Notes: generated by a model not told the origin, from the sequence alone. DNA of 17,789 nt from CAZHJK01 sp964533275 (GCA_964533275.1 CAZHJK010000039.1:1-17789), one strand, 5' to 3'. Positions 1 to 8,410 are shown, counted from the stretch's first letter. A program made the numbers and translations.

Positions 1-71
1 GCCTTCAGGGACTCGAACCCCGGACCTACCGGTTATGAGCCGGTTGCTCTAACCAGCTGAGCTAAAGGCCC
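1..71 (-). tRNA. tRNA with CAU anticodon, probably tRNA-Ile2 (3' end cut by window edge)
   Basis: On the minus strand the sequence folds as a tRNA: acceptor 5' strand GGGCCTT from position 71, T8 A9, D-arm GCTC...GAGC, anticodon stem ACCGG/CCGGT around the loop CTCATAA, and a T-arm with TTCGAGT. The anticodon CAU is at 37-35. The last two acceptor bases, the discriminator and CCA lie beyond position 1. It is not an initiator, because G1 pairs with C72 and the anticodon stem lacks the three consecutive G:C pairs. The acceptor has C4-G69 and C5-G68, which mark the E. coli Ile2 tRNA for TilS lysidine formation, and the start GGGCCTTTAGCTCAG resembles Bacillus tRNA-Ile2. Automated tools may label it tRNA-Met. 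It lies 8 bp after tRNA-Asn and is probably co-transcribed with it. Confidence 0.9.
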
Positions 72-79
72 CAAAATTA

Positions 80-154
80 TGGCTCCTCAGACTGGACTCG
101 AACCAGTAACCTACCGGTTAACAGCCGGTTGCTCCACCATTGAGCTACTGAGGA
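80..154 (-). tRNA. tRNA-Asn (anticodon GUU), CCA encoded
   Basis: The minus strand shows a complete cloverleaf: acceptor TCCTCAG pairing with CTGAGGA, T8 A9, D-stem GCTC/GAGC, anticodon stem ACCGG/CCGGT around CTGTTAA with anticodon GTT at 122-120, and T-arm ACTGG TTCGAGT CCAGT. The discriminator is G and the terminal CCA is encoded (82-80). The anticodon arm is almost the same as in the neighbouring CAU tRNA apart from the anticodon itself. A consensus promoter lies about 19 bp upstream. Confidence 0.97.
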
Positions 155-172
155 ATGAAAATCACATATACT

Positions 173-200
173 ATTATACTATTTACAGCAAATATGTCAA
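173..200 (-). promoter_or_regulatory. Sigma-A promoter of the tRNA-Asn/tRNA-CAU unit
   Basis: On the minus strand a perfect -35 TTGACA (200-195) is followed by a 16-nt spacer and a perfect -10 TATAAT (178-173), 18 nt before the first base of tRNA-Asn. This is the best consensus promoter in the window and suits a strongly expressed stable-RNA unit independent of the regulator gene upstream. Confidence 0.85.
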
Positions 201-218
201 TGTTATTTTTTTGAAATA

Positions 219-236
219 CTTAAATAAATATTTAAG
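219..236 (-). repeat. AT-rich inverted repeat after the Crp/Fnr gene
   Basis: CTTAAAT and ATTTAAG form a perfect 7-bp inverted repeat with a 4-nt loop, 45 bp after the regulator stop codon. No T-run follows on the minus strand, so it is at best a weak terminator. It could also be a protein-binding site. The rest of 155-280 shows only the tRNA promoter. Confidence 0.3.
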
Positions 237-280
237 ATAGAAATGTATTATATCATATTTAATAGAATAAAGTAAGAATT

Positions 281-970
281 TTATTTATAAATATTTTCCA
301 ATGTATTCCTATTCTTTATTATAATTTTTCTCTGACCTTTTTGCTCAATCCATCCCTGGCTTTGGAAATAAGATAACTTTCTACTAAGTGTTTCTTGACT
401 CATACCAATATATGTAGCAAGGTCTTTTTTACTTATTGAGAGGTTTACAATATCATTTTCATCAGCCATTTCTAAAAGCATTTGTATTACTCTTTTTTCT
501 ACACTAAACAAGCCAATTGTTTCCATTAACTTTTCTGTTTTTTCTAAGCGTTTGCCTAATTCTTGCATTATTTTTAAAGCTATACTTGGTTTATTGTCAA
601 TTATCCTTTTCATATTAGTTCCACTTACGATGCACATAATAGTATCTTCTATTGCTTCAACATTTTTTGTAGATATGGATTTAGTAAAAATAGAAAGTTC
701 TTCAATAAAATCCCCCATAGATAATATGCGAATTATTTGTTCCTTGCCTGTTTCTGAAATTTTAGTAATTTTAACTTTACCATTATTAATTATATATAAA
801 TTTTCTATTTTGTCACCAGCAAAATATATTATTTCCCCTTTTTTATAACTTTTATGGATAATTGTCTTAGATATTTCATCCATCTCTTCACTAGTTAAAT
901 TTGAGAAAATTGGTACTTTCTTTATACAATAATCATCTTCTAAATGTGAGCAATGTTTTGTGGATATCAT
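281..970 (-). CDS. Crp/Fnr-family transcriptional regulator
   Basis: A 229-residue protein with the classic Crp/Fnr layout: an N-terminal cyclic-nucleotide-binding-like beta-roll (about 20-110), a long dimerisation helix (about 117-150) and a C-terminal winged helix-turn-helix (about 179-205, with ISKKDLATYIGMSQETLSRK). The recognition helix carries E193-x-x-S196-R197, the Fnr-type arrangement that in known members reads TTGAT-like half sites. The N-terminus has two cysteines, C7 and C15, in the context HCSHLEDDYC. Together with C113 this falls short of the four cysteines of E. coli Fnr, so a redox or metal role is possible but unproven. I chose the ATG at 970: AAGGAG lies 7 nt before it, while the adjacent TTG (973) is too close. 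It follows rpoD by about 50 bp with no visible terminator. Ligand and targets cannot be told from sequence. Confidence 0.9.
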   Translation of the reverse strand: MISTKHCSHLEDDYCIKKVPIFSNLTSEEMDEISKTIIHKSYKKGEIIYFAGDKIENLYIINNGKVKITKISETGKEQIIRILSMGDFIEELSIFTKSISTKNVEAIEDTIMCIVSGTNMKRIIDNKPSIALKIMQELGKRLEKTEKLMETIGLFSVEKRVIQMLLEMADENDIVNLSISKKDLATYIGMSQETLSRKLSYFQSQGWIEQKGQRKIIIKNRNTLENIYK

Positions 971-1023
971 CAATATACTCCTTATATGCTTTTACTTTAA
1001 ATGATATTTTTATAAACTAATTA

Positions 1024-2094
1024 CTAATCGAGATAATCTTTTAATTTTTTACTTCTACTTGGGTGTCTTAATTTTCGTAAGGCTTTCGCTTCAATTTGTC
1101 TTATTCGTTCTCTTGTAACATTAAATTCTTTGCCTACCTCTTCAAGTGTTCTAGCTTTCCCATCATCTAATCCAAAGCGTAGTCGTAAAACCTTTTCTTC
1201 TCTTGGAGTTAATGTATCGAGAACATCTAATAGTTGTTCCTTAAGAAGTGTAAAGGCTGCTGATTCAGCAGGTGCAGGAGCATCATCATCAGGTATAAAA
1301 TCACCTAAATGACTATCTTCCTCTTCTCCTATAGGAGTCTCTAAAGAAACCGGTTCTTGAGCGATTTTTAGAATTTCTCTAACCTTTTCAACTGTAAGTC
1401 CCATTTCTTCTGCAATCTCCTCAGGTGCAGGCTCTCTACCCAACTCTTGTAACAATTGTCTTGAAACTCGAATAAGTTTATTAATAGTTTCTACCATATG
1501 AACAGGAATTCTTATGGTTCTTGCTTGATCAGCTATGGCTCTTGTAATAGCTTGTCTAATCCACCAAGTTGCATATGTGCTAAATTTAAAACCTTTTCTA
1601 TAATTAAATTTCTCAACAGCTTTAATTAATCCAAGATTACCCTCTTGTATTAAATCTAAAAATAGCATTCCTCTACCTACATAGCGTTTTGCTATGCTTA
1701 CAACCAATCTAAGATTTGCCTCTGCAAGCTTTCTACTGGCAATCTCATCACCATCTTCCATTTTCTTAGCAAGTTCAATTTCTTCATCAGCTGTTAATAA
1801 TGGCACCTTTCCAATTTCTTTTAAATACATTCTGACTGGATCATCAATATTTATTCCTTCTGGGACAGTTATGTCTAATTTATCTTTATCTTCTTCCTCC
1901 TGGCTATGATCACCAATTATATCAATACCATTTTCTTCAAAGGATTCATACATTAATTCTATTTGTTCCGGGCTCATATCAACCTCTTCTAAAACATCCA
2001 TTATCTCTTTATATGTTAAGGAACTATTTTTTTTACCTTTTTCTAATAAATCCTTTATTTTTTTACTTTTTAATTCTAAGTTGTCATTACTCAA
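1024..2094 (-). CDS. rpoD: RNA polymerase primary sigma factor (RpoD/SigA)
   Basis: The housekeeping sigma-70 factor, which binds core RNA polymerase and recognises -35/-10 promoters. Its 356 residues fit the short Gram-positive SigA form. A reduced, acidic region 1.1 (1-75) precedes region 1.2 (DPVRMYLKEIGKVPLL, about 85-100), region 2 with the DLIQEGNLGLIKAV core-binding stretch (147-160) and the -10 reading FSTYATWWIRQAI (171-183), region 3 (about 204-285), and region 4 with the -35 reading helix-turn-helix (about 315-345, VTRERIRQIEAKALRKL). The start codon is TTG (2094-2092), supported by GGGAGGT 9 nt upstream. That ribosome-binding site begins right after the dnaG stop, so the two genes are surely co-transcribed. 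dnaG-rpoD is the classic macromolecular-synthesis pair. Confidence 0.98.
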   Translation of the reverse strand: MSNDNLELKSKKIKDLLEKGKKNSSLTYKEIMDVLEEVDMSPEQIELMYESFEENGIDIIGDHSQEEEDKDKLDITVPEGINIDDPVRMYLKEIGKVPLLTADEEIELAKKMEDGDEIASRKLAEANLRLVVSIAKRYVGRGMLFLDLIQEGNLGLIKAVEKFNYRKGFKFSTYATWWIRQAITRAIADQARTIRIPVHMVETINKLIRVSRQLLQELGREPAPEEIAEEMGLTVEKVREILKIAQEPVSLETPIGEEEDSHLGDFIPDDDAPAPAESAAFTLLKEQLLDVLDTLTPREEKVLRLRFGLDDGKARTLEEVGKEFNVTRERIRQIEAKALRKLRHPSRSKKLKDYLD

Positions 2095-2111
2095 AATGTA
2101 TTACCTCCCTT

Positions 2112-3938
2112 CTATTTACCCTTAAGAGCTTCAAGTTTTTTCTTTAGCTCAATAATTTCTATATAAATTCTATTTGTTTTTTCAACATTAACATTATTTT
2201 CCTTACTCATTAATTTAATACTATTATTTAAATTATTAATTTTTTCTTGAAGTTTATATATTCTTATTGTATTAATATATTCCATTATATTTTTATCTAT
2301 AAACTCCTTGTCATAATTTTTTGAGAATATTCCAGAAATAACCTGTCCTTCATGCTCACTATTAAATATATCCAATAATTGTCCAGGTATAACTGTTTCT
2401 TTATTGTTCATTTTTTTATAAATAATCTTTGCAATATCTCTATGGATATCAAGAGTAAAATCATCCCAATTAATAAATTTCTTAACTTTAATGAAAACTT
2501 CTAAATCTTGGGAAATAGCATTTAGTAGATTTTCTTCAGCTAAGATAATAGCATTTTTTCTATCATTGGATGTAATATTTGCTTTATATTCAATAGTATT
2601 CCTATTATTTCCAATTCTATTCTTAGGCGTTTTATCTCTATTATACATCCTCTTATTACTATATACTTCTGATTTAATAGCGGCTTCATTAATCCCTGTT
2701 TCCTTTGAAATCTTTTTAATATAGCCATCAATTTCAATTTCACTTTTTATATTTTTTAAGATTTGAGCCACTTCTTTGGAAAAGTCTATCTTCCCCTCTG
2801 TACTATTGATATTATATTTTTCTCTCGCCAGCATAATCTTATATTCAACTAGGGGTAATCCTTTTTTTATTTGATAAATAAACCCCTCCAATTTATATTT
2901 TTTAATATATTCATCAGGATCCAACCCCTTAGGTAATTTCATAACTCTTACTTTACATCCAGATCCAGCAAAGATGTCCAATGCTCTTAAGGTAGCTTTC
3001 CTACCTGCATCATCACCATCATAGGCTATTATAATCTCATCTGCATAACGGTTTAATAGTTTTGCTTGTTCTCTTGTCAATGCTGTCCCTAGGGATGCTA
3101 CTACATTTTTCATCCCATGCTGATATAAAGAGATAACATCCATATATCCTTCTACTATAATAATTTGTCCATCTTTAATGTTATTTTTTGCATTATTTAA
3201 TCCATATAGATGATGCCCTTTAGAAAAAAGAATTGTTTCTGGAGAATTTAAATACTTTGGTAATTGTTGATCTAGTACTCTCCCTCCAAAAGCAATCACC
3301 TTATTAGTAAGATTAAATACTGGGAAAATTAGTCTATTCCTAAAACGATCATAAAAATGTCCTTTTTGATTCTTTTTGGGAATTACTAAACCAGATTGAG
3401 CAATTTCATCTATAGAATAATTTTTCTTTAATAAATGCTGATATAATCCCTCCCAATCTTCTGAAGCATATCCTAAACCAAATCTAATTATAGTTTCACT
3501 AGTAATCTTCCTCATATTTAAATAGTTGAGTACAGTTTTGCTTTTCTTTAAATTATCGTAATAATATCTAGCTGATTCTTTATGAATGTTATATTGGGTT
3601 TGCTTACTTTTATATTTTTCTTTATCTACAGCTTCATATTGATCTGGTAAACTAATGCCCCCTCGATCTGCAAGTAATTTAAGAGCATCTACAAAACCTA
3701 GATTTTCAATACTCATAATAAAGCTTATTACATTCCCTCCTACACCACATCCGAAACAATGATAAATTTGTTTGTCCGGAGATACACTAAAGGATGGTGT
3801 GTTTTCTGTATGAAATGGGCATTTGGCTTTATAACTCGTACCACTTTTTTTTAATAATACATACCCAGAAATAACATCTACTATATCGTTACGGGAACGA
3901 ATCTCTTCTATTAACTCTTCTGAGTATACATTTGACAT
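2112..3938 (-). CDS. dnaG: DNA primase DnaG
   Basis: Synthesises RNA primers for lagging-strand replication and works with the DnaB helicase. The 608 residues show the three expected parts. The first is a CHC2 zinc ribbon with ligands C40, H43, C61 and C64 (KCPFHTE ... YHCFGCGVGGN). The second is the catalytic core with the RFRNRLIFPV stretch near 200 and a Toprim fold (about 257-335) holding the metal-binding glutamate of VEGYMD (E264) and the AYDGDDAG aspartates (307-310). The third is a diverged, lysine-rich C-terminal helicase-binding domain (about 450-608). The ATG at 3938 has AAAGGTGAT upstream. The 126-bp gap to the yaiI-family gene upstream holds no clear terminator or consensus promoter. 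Confidence 0.98.
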   Translation of the reverse strand: MSNVYSEELIEEIRSRNDIVDVISGYVLLKKSGTSYKAKCPFHTENTPSFSVSPDKQIYHCFGCGVGGNVISFIMSIENLGFVDALKLLADRGGISLPDQYEAVDKEKYKSKQTQYNIHKESARYYYDNLKKSKTVLNYLNMRKITSETIIRFGLGYASEDWEGLYQHLLKKNYSIDEIAQSGLVIPKKNQKGHFYDRFRNRLIFPVFNLTNKVIAFGGRVLDQQLPKYLNSPETILFSKGHHLYGLNNAKNNIKDGQIIIVEGYMDVISLYQHGMKNVVASLGTALTREQAKLLNRYADEIIIAYDGDDAGRKATLRALDIFAGSGCKVRVMKLPKGLDPDEYIKKYKLEGFIYQIKKGLPLVEYKIMLAREKYNINSTEGKIDFSKEVAQILKNIKSEIEIDGYIKKISKETGINEAAIKSEVYSNKRMYNRDKTPKNRIGNNRNTIEYKANITSNDRKNAIILAEENLLNAISQDLEVFIKVKKFINWDDFTLDIHRDIAKIIYKKMNNKETVIPGQLLDIFNSEHEGQVISGIFSKNYDKEFIDKNIMEYINTIRIYKLQEKINNLNNSIKLMSKENNVNVEKTNRIYIEIIELKKKLEALKGK

Positions 3939-4064
3939 TTATATCACCTTTACTCTGGCTTAATATATATTTTCGCCATCAATATTATTTTTCCTTCTTA
4001 TTAATTTAGAAATATAGCTTCGCTAGAGAACCTTGAAAGATAAAAACCTTGGAAAATTTATTAA

Positions 4065-4511
4065 TTAAGGATTGTTTAATTGACCAATTAAATTTTCAAG
4101 TGTTTTTTTGAATTTAAAATCCTCTATTTTTCCCCTTTTCTTTTGCTTAGAAGTTTTTAGTTTCTTTTTCCTTTGCTCTAATGATAAAAATCTTTGATAT
4201 AGATATAATTCGATATTATCATTAGTAAAGCTTTCCCCATTAAAGGACAAAGCATAAGCACCTTTATTTAGAACCAATGATGCCAAACCATAATCCTGAG
4301 TAATTACAATATCTCCACTGTTAAGATAATTAATAATTTTCATATCTACTGCTTGGTCCTCATTGTCTACTAGAATCCTATTAGAAAATTTAACAGTTTC
4401 TGAATAATGACAAACACTACAGAAATATAATACTTCTATATTATATTTAGTTGATATTTCCATAATTTCGCTATTAACAGGACATGCGTCTCCATCAACC
4501 AATATTTTCAT
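4065..4511 (-). CDS. yaiI: YaiI/YqxD family protein (DUF188, PIN-like fold)
   Basis: A 148-residue member of the widespread YaiI/YqxD family, recognised by the N-terminal VDGDACPV motif (residues 5-12) and the central VITQDYGLASLVL block. Acidic residues at these places resemble the metal site of PIN-like nucleases, but the family has no established reaction, so I assign none. The C-terminus is strongly basic (KKKLKTSKQKKRGK), which could suit nucleic-acid contact. The ATG at 4511 follows AAGGTGAT. The Bacillus homologue yqxD likewise sits beside dnaG, so the linkage to primase is old and conserved. Confidence 0.9.
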   Translation of the reverse strand: MKILVDGDACPVNSEIMEISTKYNIEVLYFCSVCHYSETVKFSNRILVDNEDQAVDMKIINYLNSGDIVITQDYGLASLVLNKGAYALSFNGESFTNDNIELYLYQRFLSLEQRKKKLKTSKQKKRGKIEDFKFKKTLENLIGQLNNP

Positions 4512-4587
4512 TAAATCACCTTCAAATTTCCGTGAAAGTTAGTATTCGACATAATAACCTATTATTCCTTCTTTTTCTTATAACAAT

Positions 4588-5586
4588 TTAAACTTTCCAT
4601 GAATCAGGTATGAATATTTCATTAAAACTATTCATGGCATATATATCTGTCATGCCTGCAATATAATCACAGATTATTCTTTCCTTATTTTCCTTTTCTA
4701 ACTTCTTCTTAAATTCTTTTGGTAGATCATCAACATTATTATAAAAAAACTGGTAAAGCTGTTCTAATATATTTTGAGCTTTTTTTTCTTCCTTCTTTGC
4801 TATAGAATCTATATAAACCTTCTCAAAGAGAAAATTTCTTAATTCATTAGTCGCTTTATCTATTTTTTCCGTCATAGATACATGATTTTTCCCTATACTA
4901 TTATTAACAACATCCTGAATCATAGTATTTATACGAACGCTATGACTTTTCCCTAAAATATCTAATGTTCTTTTAGGTAGATCCTCTTCCTTTAAAACCT
5001 TTCCTCTTAGCGCATCATCGATATCATGATTTATATACGCTATTCTATCTGATAGATGTACAATAGCAGCTTCCAATGTTTTTGGTTTCCCTTCTCCTGA
5101 ATGATTCAATATACCATCACGAACTTCAAAGCTTAGATTCAATCCACCATCTCTCTCTAAATAATCTACAACTCTAAGACTTTGTTCATTATGCAAAAAA
5201 CCAAAGGAACATATATTGTTTAATGTTTCTTCTCCTGCATGTCCAAAGGGTGTATGACCTAAATCATGTCCTAAAGCAATAGCCTCAGTTAGGTCTTCGT
5301 TTAATAATAATGCTCTGGATATTGTTCGTGCAATTTGTGTTACCTCTAATGTATGGGTTAATCGAGTTCTATAGTGATCTCCTTCTGGTCTAATAAACAC
5401 TTGGGTTTTATGCTTAAGGCGTCTAAATGACTTGGAATGAATTATACGATCTCTATCTCTTTGAAATATTGTTCTAATAGGACAAGGTTCTTCCTTTCTT
5501 TCCCTACCCCTACTATTTTTACTTAGGGATGCAAAGGATGATAGTGTAACTTCTTCTATCTTTTCTCTATTTTCACGAATATTCAT
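4588..5586 (-). CDS. dgt: Deoxyguanosinetriphosphate triphosphohydrolase-like protein (HD domain)
   Basis: Predicted dNTPase that splits a deoxynucleoside triphosphate into the nucleoside and tripolyphosphate, trimming dNTP pools in the cytoplasm. The 332 residues carry the family signature near the N-terminus (RDRDRIIHSKSFRRLKHKTQ, 43-62) and the HD metal site: H78 in LTHTLEV, H107-D108 in ALGHDLGHTPFGH, and D180 in HLSDRIAYINHDIDDA. The length matches the shorter type-2 Dgt-like proteins of Firmicutes rather than the 500-residue E. coli enzyme, so dGTP specificity is not certain. The ribosome-binding site is weak (GGGGGTT, 6 nt from the ATG). It starts 125 bp after the ppdK terminator, so it probably has its own promoter, and its position ahead of primase fits a DNA-precursor role. 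Confidence 0.92.
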   Translation of the reverse strand: MNIRENREKIEEVTLSSFASLSKNSRGRERKEEPCPIRTIFQRDRDRIIHSKSFRRLKHKTQVFIRPEGDHYRTRLTHTLEVTQIARTISRALLLNEDLTEAIALGHDLGHTPFGHAGEETLNNICSFGFLHNEQSLRVVDYLERDGGLNLSFEVRDGILNHSGEGKPKTLEAAIVHLSDRIAYINHDIDDALRGKVLKEEDLPKRTLDILGKSHSVRINTMIQDVVNNSIGKNHVSMTEKIDKATNELRNFLFEKVYIDSIAKKEEKKAQNILEQLYQFFYNNVDDLPKEFKKKLEKENKERIICDYIAGMTDIYAMNSFNEIFIPDSWKV

Positions 5587-5711
5587 CTTCTAACCCCCAT
5601 TCTTTGAAAGCTTATTGTATATATACACTATTAATTACACATATCCTCTTTTTTTATAAAAACTCTTGAAATTATTACCTACAATTATTTATATCATTCA
5701 AATATATAATC

Positions 5712-5732
5712 AAAAAAAGGGCCGAAGCCCTT
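5712..5732 (-). terminator. Rho-independent terminator of ppdK
   Basis: Five bases after the ppdK stop, the minus strand reads AAGGGC TTCG GCCCTT followed by T's. This gives a 6-bp stem with the very stable UUCG tetraloop and a run of seven T's overlapping the stem foot. It is the clearest terminator in the window and separates ppdK from dgt. Confidence 0.92.
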
Positions 5733-5737
5733 AAAAA

Positions 5738-8368
5738 TTATTTTTTGTTAATTATTTGTGCCTGTGCTGCTGATAATCTTGCAATTGGTACTCTATATGG
5801 TGAACAGGATACATAATCTAACCCAGCGTTATGGAAGAACATTATTGAAGCAGGATCCCCTCCATGCTCTCCACAAACACCGATCTTTAGATCAGGCTTT
5901 TCTTTTCTTCCTAGATCAACTGCAATCTCTACTAATTTACCAACTCCACTTTGATCTATGCTTTCAAATGGGTCTTTTTCAAGTATATCCTTTTCTTGAT
6001 ATTCACTTAAGAATTTACCTGCATCATCTCTGGAAAACCCAAATGCCATTTGTGTTAAATCATTTGTTCCAAAGGAGAAAAATTCTGCTTCTTTAGCAAT
6101 CTTATCTGCTACAAGTGTTGCTCTAGGTACCTCTATCATAGTTCCTACAAGATATTCTAACTCAACATCTTCTTTTTCTATTAATTCATTTGCTGTATTA
6201 ACTATATTTGTCTTTAGATATTCTAATTCCTCTACAATACCTACAAGTGGTATCATAATTTCAGGTCTAATTTTCTTACCTTCTTCTTTTGATATTTCAA
6301 TTGCTGCTTCGATTATAGCCTTTGTTTGCATAACTGCAATTTCTGGGTATGTAATAGCAATTCTACATCCCCTATGTCCCAACATTGGGTTAAATTCCTT
6401 TAGTGATTCAATAGTTTCGTTTAATTCATCATAAGAAATTTCAAGCTCTTTAGCCAATGCTACAATATCCTTTTCTTGAGTTGGTAAGAATTCATGTAGT
6501 GGTGGATCTAGTAGTCTTATGGTTACTGGTCTTTCGCCCATCGCTCTAAATATTCCCTTGAAATCTTCTTTTTGCATTGGAAGCAATTGTTCTAATGATT
6601 TTTCTCTTTGTTCTTTTGTATTTGATAAAATCATTTGACGAACTGCGGGAATTCTTTTTTCATCAAAAAACATATGCTCTGTTCTACATAATCCGATACC
6701 CTCTGCTCCAAATTTTACTGCTGTTTCTGCATCCACTGGTGTATCTGCATTAGTTCTAATCTTAAGTTTTCTAATTTCATCAGACCATTGCATTAACTCT
6801 CCAAAGTGTCCTGAAAGTTTAGGTTCTACAGTAGGAACTTCACCTAAATATACTGTTCCTGTACTTCCATCTAATGAAATATAATCTCCTTCTACATATA
6901 CATTACCATTAACGACAAATTCTTTTTTCTCTTCGTTAACTCTTATAGAATCACAACCTGCTACACAGCATTTCCCCATACCTCTTGCTACTACAGCTGC
7001 ATGAGATGTCATACCACCCCTAGCTGTTAGAATACCATTTGCTAAATGCATCCCCTCAATATCCTCTGGAGAGGTTTCCTGTCTAACTAAGATAGCCTTT
7101 TCGCCGTTATTTACAGCAGAAACTGTGCTTTCAGCAGTAAAGTATATTTTTCCGGTAGCAGCTCCTGGTGATGCTGGTAAACCTTTAGCAAGAGCAGAGG
7201 CATCCTTTAGAGCTTTAGAATCAAAGGTAGGATGCAATAATTGATCCAATTGCTTAGGTTCAATACGCATTAATGCTTCCTCTTTAGTTATAAATCCATC
7301 TTGTACTAGTTCAGAAGCTACTCGAATTGCCGCTGCCGCTGTTCTTTTACCATTACGGGTTTGTAAGATATATAGTTTTGATCCTTCTATTGTAAATTCA
7401 ATGTCCTGCATATCCCTATAATGATTTTCTAATTTTTCAGCTGCATCTACAAATTGATCATAAAGATCCTTGGAAGTTTCCTGTAATTGGGAAATAGGTT
7501 TTGGTGTTCTAATACCAGCTACAACATCTTCTCCTTGTGCATTCATTAAATATTCACCATAGAGTTTATTTTCGCCTGTTGATGGATTTCGTGTAAAGGC
7601 AACTCCTGTACCACAATCATCTCCCATATTTCCAAATACCATAGATTGAACATTTACAGCTGTTCCAATAATACTTTTAGGAACTTCATTTATTCTTCTA
7701 TAGGTTATAGCCCTTGGGTTATTCCAGGAAGCGAATACTGCCTCAACTGCCATTAATAATTGTTCTCTCGGATCCTGAGGGAAATCCATACCCTTCTCTT
7801 GCTTTACAACTTCTTTAAATTGTTCTACTAGTTCTTTTAAGTTCTCTGCTGTTAGTTGAGTATCTTCTTGAAAATTGTTTTTTTCCTTCATATCTTCTAA
7901 TAAATCTTCGAATTTATTTTTAGGAATTTCTAATACTACATCCCCAAACATTTGAATAAATCTTCTATAGCTATCATAAGCAAATCTTTCATTTTGTGTG
8001 TTTTTTGATAGTGCTTCAACTGTATCATTATTCAATCCTAAGTTTAAAATGGTATCCATCATACCTGGCATTGATATAGCTGCTCCTGATCTAACAGAAA
8101 CTAATAGTGGATTTTCTAGTGAACCAAAGTTTTTTCCTGTTTCTTTTTCTAAATCTATCAAGCATGAATATATTTCATCTATAATATCCTTTGAAAGTTT
8201 TTCTCCAGTTTCATAAAATAAATTACATGCTTCTGTCGTAACAGTAAAGCCTTGAGGAACTGGTAGACCTAGGCTTGTCATTTCTCCAAGGTTTGCCCCC
8301 TTTCCTCCTAATAGCTCTCTCATTTTTGCATTTCCTTCTTTAAACATATAAACATATTTTCCTGCCAA
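5738..8368 (-). CDS. ppdK: Pyruvate, phosphate dikinase
   Basis: Interconverts pyruvate + ATP + Pi and PEP + AMP + PPi in central carbon metabolism. In anaerobes it may run glycolytically or for PEP supply. The 876 residues match the clostridial enzyme. They comprise an N-terminal ATP-grasp domain (about 1-340), the swivelling phosphohistidine domain with GGMTSHAAVVARGMGKCCVAG (catalytic H456, regulatory-type T454), and a C-terminal PEP/pyruvate TIM barrel (about 530-876) ending in the VCGEHGGDP active-site loop with C832. The start codon is TTG (8368-8366) with AGGAGG 8 nt upstream. A perfect TATAAT overlaps the upstream gene end, so ppdK may have its own promoter as well as read-through. 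The regulatory threonine is kept, but no PDRP gene lies beside it. Confidence 0.98.
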   Translation of the reverse strand: MAGKYVYMFKEGNAKMRELLGGKGANLGEMTSLGLPVPQGFTVTTEACNLFYETGEKLSKDIIDEIYSCLIDLEKETGKNFGSLENPLLVSVRSGAAISMPGMMDTILNLGLNNDTVEALSKNTQNERFAYDSYRRFIQMFGDVVLEIPKNKFEDLLEDMKEKNNFQEDTQLTAENLKELVEQFKEVVKQEKGMDFPQDPREQLLMAVEAVFASWNNPRAITYRRINEVPKSIIGTAVNVQSMVFGNMGDDCGTGVAFTRNPSTGENKLYGEYLMNAQGEDVVAGIRTPKPISQLQETSKDLYDQFVDAAEKLENHYRDMQDIEFTIEGSKLYILQTRNGKRTAAAAIRVASELVQDGFITKEEALMRIEPKQLDQLLHPTFDSKALKDASALAKGLPASPGAATGKIYFTAESTVSAVNNGEKAILVRQETSPEDIEGMHLANGILTARGGMTSHAAVVARGMGKCCVAGCDSIRVNEEKKEFVVNGNVYVEGDYISLDGSTGTVYLGEVPTVEPKLSGHFGELMQWSDEIRKLKIRTNADTPVDAETAVKFGAEGIGLCRTEHMFFDEKRIPAVRQMILSNTKEQREKSLEQLLPMQKEDFKGIFRAMGERPVTIRLLDPPLHEFLPTQEKDIVALAKELEISYDELNETIESLKEFNPMLGHRGCRIAITYPEIAVMQTKAIIEAAIEISKEEGKKIRPEIMIPLVGIVEELEYLKTNIVNTANELIEKEDVELEYLVGTMIEVPRATLVADKIAKEAEFFSFGTNDLTQMAFGFSRDDAGKFLSEYQEKDILEKDPFESIDQSGVGKLVEIAVDLGRKEKPDLKIGVCGEHGGDPASIMFFHNAGLDYVSCSPYRVPIARLSAAQAQIINKK

Positions 8369-8410
8369 ATTAAATTCCTCCTTCTATGTATTATAATTTT
8401 TAATATTATT

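Noticed and set aside
236..262. A second TATAAT-like sequence between the Crp/Fnr gene and tRNA-Asn
   Set aside because: No -35 lies at a suitable distance, and the perfect promoter at 173-200 explains the tRNAs.
2540..2743. A second minus-strand frame inside dnaG, possible sign of a frameshift
   Set aside because: The dnaG frame is continuous with zinc, Toprim and C-terminal parts in order, so the other frame is incidental.
3990..4062. Possible promoter or hairpin (TAGC-GAA-GCTA) upstream of dnaG
   Set aside because: The hairpin has only 4 bp and the nearest -35/-10 pair matches poorly, so no call was made.
5758..6096. A 112-codon plus-strand frame inside ppdK
   Set aside because: It is the antisense shadow of the strongly conserved PpdK C-terminus.
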